A stretch of 62,000 bases of DNA from Tubiluchus corallicola (lineage: Eukaryota > Priapulida > Priapulimorpha > Priapulimorphida > Tubiluchidae). Each line of letters begins with the position of its first letter. Position 1 is the stretch's first letter. Under the pieces are notes generated by a model. It ran no database searches and was not told the origin of the DNA. It worked only from the letters and a program-made list of their open reading frames with translations. Positions 55,781 to 62,000 of the stretch are shown piece after piece. Position numbers and translations under genes: made by a program. Location: contig JAQGDQ010000443.1 of the NCBI GenBank assembly GCA_030141605.1, forward strand, positions 2,501-64,500, read 5' to 3'.

Positions 55781-58700
55781 CACCAACTTAACGAGGAGTG
55801 TCGAGTTTTGGAAAACTGATGCTAACAGATTCTCGAACAAATTTAGAGCAATTTTAGGACAAAAGCACTTTAATGGTCTTGAATAACAAGGTTTTTTTGC
55901 CTAACAAACATCAAGTAAAATGACTACAGTGCGACCAATCTCTTCGGTTAAAGGTAAAAAAGGCGATAAATAAAGGTGTTGTACTGTAAGTGTCAAATAG
56001 CTTTTGGACTAAGAGTATACTCAATATACCTATGTACGCAGTTATGCGAGAACTTACTAAATATTTTATCAAAAATTATGAACGTTTCGTTAATACAGTT
56101 GCTTTCCTCAGCAAGTCTTATTAAAGTAAAATTTTGGCGATAAGAAGAGATGGTAAATTGAATCTAAAACATCACTAGCATAATGAAAATACCATTACAT
56201 TAAACAAACCCTCTAGTAATAGCGCTACAGTAATGCCAAAATTTGTGGGAATTATTCTGCTAGTGGTGTGTTAGATTTAATTAATCTTCTCTTGCTGTTG
56301 TTGAAATTTCATTTCAATGGCGATGTTAACAATGTTGATGTAACGTTCATAAACTGTAGCAAAATTGGCTAACAGCGCAATAATGCCAGCTTCGTTTATT
56401 AATTTGTTAAAATTGTTTACAGAATAGGTTTCGAGCATTAAAACTGACGATAGTGTAACCATTTTCAAACTATATTGTAACGTATGCCTGCCCTAAAGCT
56501 CAGTAATCAACGTAATTATTATTGTTACTTTCCCGTTTTTCAGCACAATTTTTTAAGCGTGCGAACACCAACGCAATTGTGCAGAGAGTAAAATGTAATA
56601 AATGAAACCCATAGCAACCTGCTGTATTGAAATCAAAGTAAATAGTGGAAATTGAAAAGAGTTCTCTCCCATATTGCGGCTATGCAAACGAAACGGAAAC
56701 CCCATCCCGTCGAGTTGCTTTCAAAATCTCATCCCATCAAGCAATCTCACTTTCGTCTCACGTGGTGTAACAAGCAACCCAGGGGTCAGCGGGAATCACC
56801 GTACACAGGGTCTCTCATTTTTTATAAAAACTTGAAAACTGCTAAATATAAAACAAAAAAACTTCAATCTTTCCAAAATAAGACTTAATTGTTTTGTTTG
56901 GTTGTCCTGAACGTGTGTAACTCTTTATCTGCTAACATAACGTGGTATATACCAATCAGCATAGAGTATCTGTTTGTTTAGCATTCATTTCAGCACTCCT
57001 GTATTCGTCTCGGTGGTTGATCAATTGCGTCAAGCACACTTCGGATTTAATTGCATGATGAGTGAAACCACTAGAGGCGCATGCAGCAAAATATGGCGCC
57101 AATTTTAATTAGCTTTCGTCAAAAAGGATATTACGCTTTAAAAAAGTACGTAATTTTTTGATATCTTATCTAAAATGTATCCATTATCTTCTACGTAGTG
57201 ACAGTGAGACCTTCTTTAACTATTTATAACTATTTAATCAGCTTAATTACTGTCACATCCCTGGGAGTACTACATGTACACTTTTTTGCCCAAAGTTGGC
57301 GTTGGATTGATACTGCCTGAAGGCACAAAGCTGATCTTCATAACTTAAGAATAAAGAATAACTTAAAATAATAATAATAATTTCATAAGTTCAACCCCGA
57401 CACCTATACTTTTTAATGTAATATCTCGACACTTGTGGAAAACATCCATCAGTTTGAATTATAAATTAGAGTTAGTCAGTCGAGTGTTTAGCGCACGATG
57501 TTTTATTTGTGCGATTGCCAAATATTTTAAAATGTTTTGGCATTTTCGACAAAATTAATGCGTCTCGTAAATTAGTTCTTTCATCTTTGAAAAACTAACG
57601 CTGTTGCTTATAACGCCTGTTGTAATTTTATTAAAAGTTTTGTTTCCATTACAAAAATTTTTGCATCCATTTTTACATACGTATCCCGGCTTATAGCCGA
57701 TTTTATTTCTTCTTATAAAATTAAAGTTTTCTTATTTAACGATTTCATTTTTTGCGGTGCACATGTATTACCAATTTGCGAGTAATAGTTACTTGCATTC
57801 TTGAACTTTAGTCCAATATTCATCCAAATCAAGATACCTGAAAAGTTGTGGCATAGATAATGCCACCATATGATTTTTATTACCAGTTTAATCACAAAAG
57901 TTTTAGAAAATGGTCGTTTACATATCTTATAGTTAACATGACGTAAATACAAGTGCCCGTCTCCAGGGTTAATAGCTAATAATGCATTTAGTTTTCCTTT
58001 TGATTTATAACAGCTTTAATTTTTTTCCTGTTTTTTTCACGGATTTTTGTCCTGTCCTGAATCTCCATGTCTCGCCCGGTTGTCCCTATTGATTGGTGGT
58101 CTAACGAAGGACCGTTGATGTTATTACGATAAAGTGGGCAATTTGCTCGGCTGAGCGGAAGCGGCAACATGCAAATCGGCTTCCTGCTAGGTGTCACATG
58201 GTGCTAAAATGAAGCCACCTCGCTGTCTGAATTTGCATGTAGCGGAAAACTTGGCAGTGATTGTGCAAGGCTACACGCTTTGACCTTGTTGCTACTGCGG
58301 GAGTCTTTCTTTTGATACTTTCATGTTGAAATAAATGACGCTGATACTAAATAAATTAATATAGAAAGAAATAAGCTTCTATCTTTCAATGAAATGGTTC
58401 AATCCAAAGTATTTGTAGATTAAAATTTTTAACTTTATTAATTATATTTCAATGTATTGTATTCTTGGTAAATCTGCTGTCAGTTTGTGTAGTATACAAT
58501 AATCATTTTCATTGTAAACGTTTTCTAAAAGAATAGTGCATAACGATTTTTGTGGTGAGGATGTTCTATCACGTTGACGATCTCGGTGTCTCACTATAAT
58601 ATTATGAAATAGACTGCTATTATTATAATTATTATAATTATTGAACTCACATTACGCAACACCTTATTTAATTGCGTAGTTTAAGCTCCAAAAAGATCTT

Positions 58701-59204
58701 TCAGCAACTAAACAAAACAAGACATTACGTAATTTCTCTGTAACAACAGTTTCCTGGTTGCAAACAAGCTTTCTGGTTTAGAGTTACAGATTTGACTGTG
58801 TGTAATAACATGTACATTGTGGTACTTTATAAAACAGGTGCTCCCCCGAAGCACCTATGGAGTGAGTCGAAACAATAAGCAAATGGTTGATGATAAGAAA
58901 AAACATCTGGTTTTTAATCAAAGGTTCAGAAATCTTTAATTAGTCTAAAGAGGTCAAAGTGAGCATTACTAAAAGTCGTATTTTTCGTTCTTTGAATTGT
59001 TTTGTTTAGATTAAGTGTTCAATTTTGTCTGGCAGACCCGTATACAGTTTTGTAAATTAAAATTCTTCGCACTTGCAATGAAGCCTGCTTAATTACTGCG
59101 TCCTTTTCGGTACATTAACTACGTTATGAAACTGTTAAGTTATGCAAAATTAAAGAGTAGAACTACCATCTTCATCTACCTATCTGTCTGTCCAACTGTC
59201 TGCA
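55781..59204. other. Intergenic, no gene recognised
   Basis: No coding sequence supported. The 57988-58340 part is richer in G+C and CpG than its surroundings and could be a promoter or old element, but carries no recognisable exon. Confidence 0.4.
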
Positions 59205-59337
59205 TGATTGTCTGTCTGTCTGTCTGTCTGCCTGTCTATTTATCTGTCTGGTTATTTATCTGTAGTATATCTGGTTGTCTGTCAATTGTCTGTCTGTCCA
59301 CCTGTCTGACTGTCCGTCTGTTTCCCCGTATGTCTGC

Positions 59338-59392
<55 letters not shown>

Positions 59393-59445
59393 CCTACCTA
59401 CCTACCTACCTACCTACCTACCTACCTACCTACCTACCTACCTAC

Positions 59446-59480
<35 letters not shown>

Positions 59481-59487
59481 CCTATCT
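59205..59487. repeat. Compound (TCTG)n-(TCTA)n-(CCTA)n-(TCTA)n microsatellite
   Basis: Irregular TCTG/TCTA units from 59205, uninterrupted TCTA from about 59337, CCTA about 59390-59447, then TCTA to about 59487. The Tyr/Leu/Ser-rich frames across it are repeat artefacts. Confidence 0.95.
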
Positions 59488-61764
59488 AAATAATATTTGA
59501 CATTCTGCAATAAAAAAATCTTTATCAAATACCTGATCTTTCAGTTACACACCAGTAGCAAATGGAATGTTAAATTTGAAGCAGCTTTACAAATGTGAAT
59601 AACAAATGACCAAAACAAGTACAGAAACATTTCAAAATCTAGAATTAAACCCTTAACATTGATTCAAAGCAAAACATTCAAGTGTTATTATTATAAAGCA
59701 AATTCAACAATGCGCCCTTTTTAGCATGTTTTACTCAATCAAAATCTGCGCTTTTGGATATAAATGTATACTCATTTTAAAATTAAGTAATTATTATTGT
59801 TAATCAGAAATTGCCTGTGATTTGCTTCTCTATCATGGTTGGCCAATGCTTTGCATTTGGAATTTGACTTCACGCTTGTTTTAATCTCAACTTTATATAA
59901 AAATTTATAGAACGTTTCTAAGAAGCACTTCTGCATAATCTTTTACAAACATTTGTATCCTACACTGTTTTTGTTTTGAACTTTTCTATTGTCACTCTTC
60001 CTAAAGTAATTTCTCTAACTGTGTCCTTTTACATTTTTCTCTTTTGACACTTTTGAACCAGTGTTATGTGTTGAAATTATAATTTTGTAAACTTGTGTTT
60101 TGCGTATTCGCGAATGACACTGAGAGACTTGATGCTGGGTCCTCGCCACCAGAGGTTTGATTAACCGCCTCATTGGTCGATTTGTTGTCTCGTATTTCGG
60201 ATGCCAAGTGGTGAACGAAAACGATAACGAAAAACAGACAGAAAAGGATTTGTCAAAATAAATCGCCACTAAACTTGTCCTATGTATTTCGTACTGGTTG
60301 TGTCTACGGAACAGCTGCCGTGAAGACAATTCCATATCAGCAGTTTTATACCTGGTATGCAATGGCTTCGTAATGGATCGAACCATCAAAATATAGGGGT
60401 AGGGGTGAAAATAAATGACGTTTTGCCGCCGTTACAATACTATTACATCACTTTCGTACTACATTTATATAAATTGGTTTGACCGCAGTTGTTGAACTTT
60501 TCATCCGCAAGAGTTAAATCTAGATGAACTCACTCACACGCAGATTTTTTTCATTTCATTATGTTAGACATCCAGTTTTGCACTGTTTAATTCATGCTAA
60601 CTTGCAATCGCAGATGTGTTCCTGGGCTATTGAAAAGTTGTGATTCTTTTACAGCTCTATATAGGAGCCAAAATGCGTAACAACGAATAGCTCTAAAACC
60701 GTAGCAAGTAGAGTCACGAAACTTGCACGGGAGACTGCTGGATTACGGGCTCTAACATTTGTGACCTTACGCCTCTATGCCGTCCAGAAAGTAGAGAACG
60801 TTACTATGCACCACGTGCTTCACAGCAAAACAAAGCAAGACGTATGAAGGACGCTAAACTTTTTGGTTAGCTTATCAATAATCTAATATGACTCTCTTCA
60901 AAGTTTGTTATATTACATCCTATAATTGCCTTCATTACTGATTAATACATAAAGTGGCTACCTACAATAGAGTCAAACATTGAAAATGGCATTATGAAAT
61001 ATTTATATAGGACAGTGAGGATGTAGACGATTCTATGACTCTATGCAAAATTTAGTGAAAGTTGAGAATAAATTATTCTGACAATGATTTGCCTTATACA
61101 ATATTACAATGATGATATCCAATAGCATTACTGATGTTACGAATCATTATTTGCAACAAAATAATGTAGCCTGGAATTACGCTGAAACACTGCGCTTACA
61201 CTAGACAGTAATCAAAATAATTGAATTAGTTTCTAACTATAATCTCATAGTTATCAGCCATTGTGTAGCTTTAAAAATTCCAAAAAGTGAATTTGAGCAG
61301 GTAATTATTGTCGAAGCTAAAAACCGCCTGATTTAGTCAATAGATCAAACGAAGTAAACTGCCTATGCAGTTAAAGAGAACGTACAGAGGTCACTTTCAA
61401 CCTACAATGAACTTCAGCTAATAAAAGATTTACCAGGACTTGAATGTCTTCTGTTACCACTAATGCAGCAATCGGTGAAAGCGCTATAGCTTGTTCTCTT
61501 GATAACATCACTTACATAATTATTCATTTTGTTTATCTACTAGCTGCTCAGTTTTTACTCTACTGGCTTAGCTTTTGGGATATTTTTGCTACAGAACAAA
61601 ATTTTGTGCCAAATAATGATACTGAAATATCGACTTTCAATATCCTGCTTTGCTACCTCTTTGGCTTTAATTCTATGAGGAGAGAAATTTAAAAAAATCG
61701 CTCTAATAAAGATGTTGTTGTTTCCTGCACCTACAGAGCCAGCAGAAAAAAAGTTTCTATATTT
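59488..61764. other. Intergenic, no gene recognised
   Basis: Short frames at 60015-60389 (minus) and 61444-61692 (plus) show no recognisable family. Otherwise plain A+T-rich sequence. Confidence 0.4.
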
Positions 61765-62000
61765 CATAAACCAGACCTATATTGCACGAACCAAACCTAA
61801 TGTGCATGAAAAGACCTATATTGCAAGAACCAGATCTATGTTAGATCTACATTCCACGAACCAGACCTGTATTGCACGAACCAGACCTATACTGTAAGAA
61901 CCAGACTGTATTACATGAACAGCCCTATATTGCAAGAACCAGATCTATATTAGATCTACATTGCACGAACCAGACCTATATTACACGAAATAAACCTATG
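61765..62000. repeat. Tandem array, 20-21-bp unit GCACGAACCAGACCTATATT, runs off the window
   Basis: About eleven imperfect units. A distinctive variant, GCAAGAACCAGATCTAT then TTAGATCTACATT, appears twice about 109 bp apart, so the array has a higher-order period. It is still in progress at the last base; its full length is unknown. Confidence 0.85.

Noticed and set aside
59126-59500. 124-codon Tyr/Leu/Ser/Thr-rich open frame
   Set aside because: Translation of the TCTA/CCTA microsatellite; open only because the repeat lacks stops.
1-62000. CRISPR array, prokaryotic operon, phage or viral genome
   Set aside because: No direct repeats with unique spacers of CRISPR form and no dense gene packing. 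Spliced animal genes and LINE remnants show this is a eukaryotic nuclear genome.

Overview
This is an A+T-rich, gene-sparse stretch of an animal genome, most likely an invertebrate bilaterian. It has spliced genes with short exons and long repeat-filled introns, many eroded retrotransposon tails, and no bacterial gene architecture. The phylum cannot be fixed from the window. The one strong clue is a B-type (GAR-2/mAChR-B-like) muscarinic receptor, a class best known from protostomes.

Four protein-coding genes can be reconstructed with consistent splice phases: (1) 15032-25388, minus strand, a seven-exon SLC34 (type II) sodium/phosphate cotransporter, 592 aa. (2) 28500-34816, plus strand, a six-exon NIPSNAP-family mitochondrial protein, 244 aa, with one non-canonical GC-AG intron. 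(3) 37159-40941, minus strand, a five-exon gene for a 241-aa protein I do not recognise; one of its 3' splice sites lies in a retroelement-like tail, and CRE-like palindromes sit upstream. (4) 47248-49254, minus strand, an intronless-CDS muscarinic-type GPCR of 668 aa with a very large third intracellular loop. Genes 2 and 3 are convergent (tail to tail). Nothing suggests a shared pathway; they look like ordinary unrelated neighbours.

The rest is intergenic or intronic DNA with repeats. There are at least four 3' fragments of non-LTR retrotransposons with recognisable RT C-terminal peptides (20.5-20.8, 22.2-22.7, 27.6-28.2 and 54.6-55.3 kb), and several LINE-like microsatellite tails (8.4, 18.9, 39.55 kb). 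A two-copy MITE family with about 22-bp terminal inverted repeats is present (20.14 and 41.98 kb), the second copy carrying a 17-G run. Next to it is a decayed PIF/Harbinger-like transposase fragment (42.2-42.8 kb). There is a 234-bp nearly perfect fold-back palindrome (5.59 kb), a possible 1.6-kb TIR-bounded element (12.5-14.1 kb), and several tandem repeats, the last of which (61.77 kb onward) runs off the window end.

Regions 0-15 kb, 43-47 kb and 50-62 kb contain no gene I can support. I found no clear previously undescribed multi-gene system. The most interesting items are the unknown 241-aa protein, the retroelement-tail splice acceptor, the altered ligand cage of the muscarinic receptor, and the palindromic or MITE elements.
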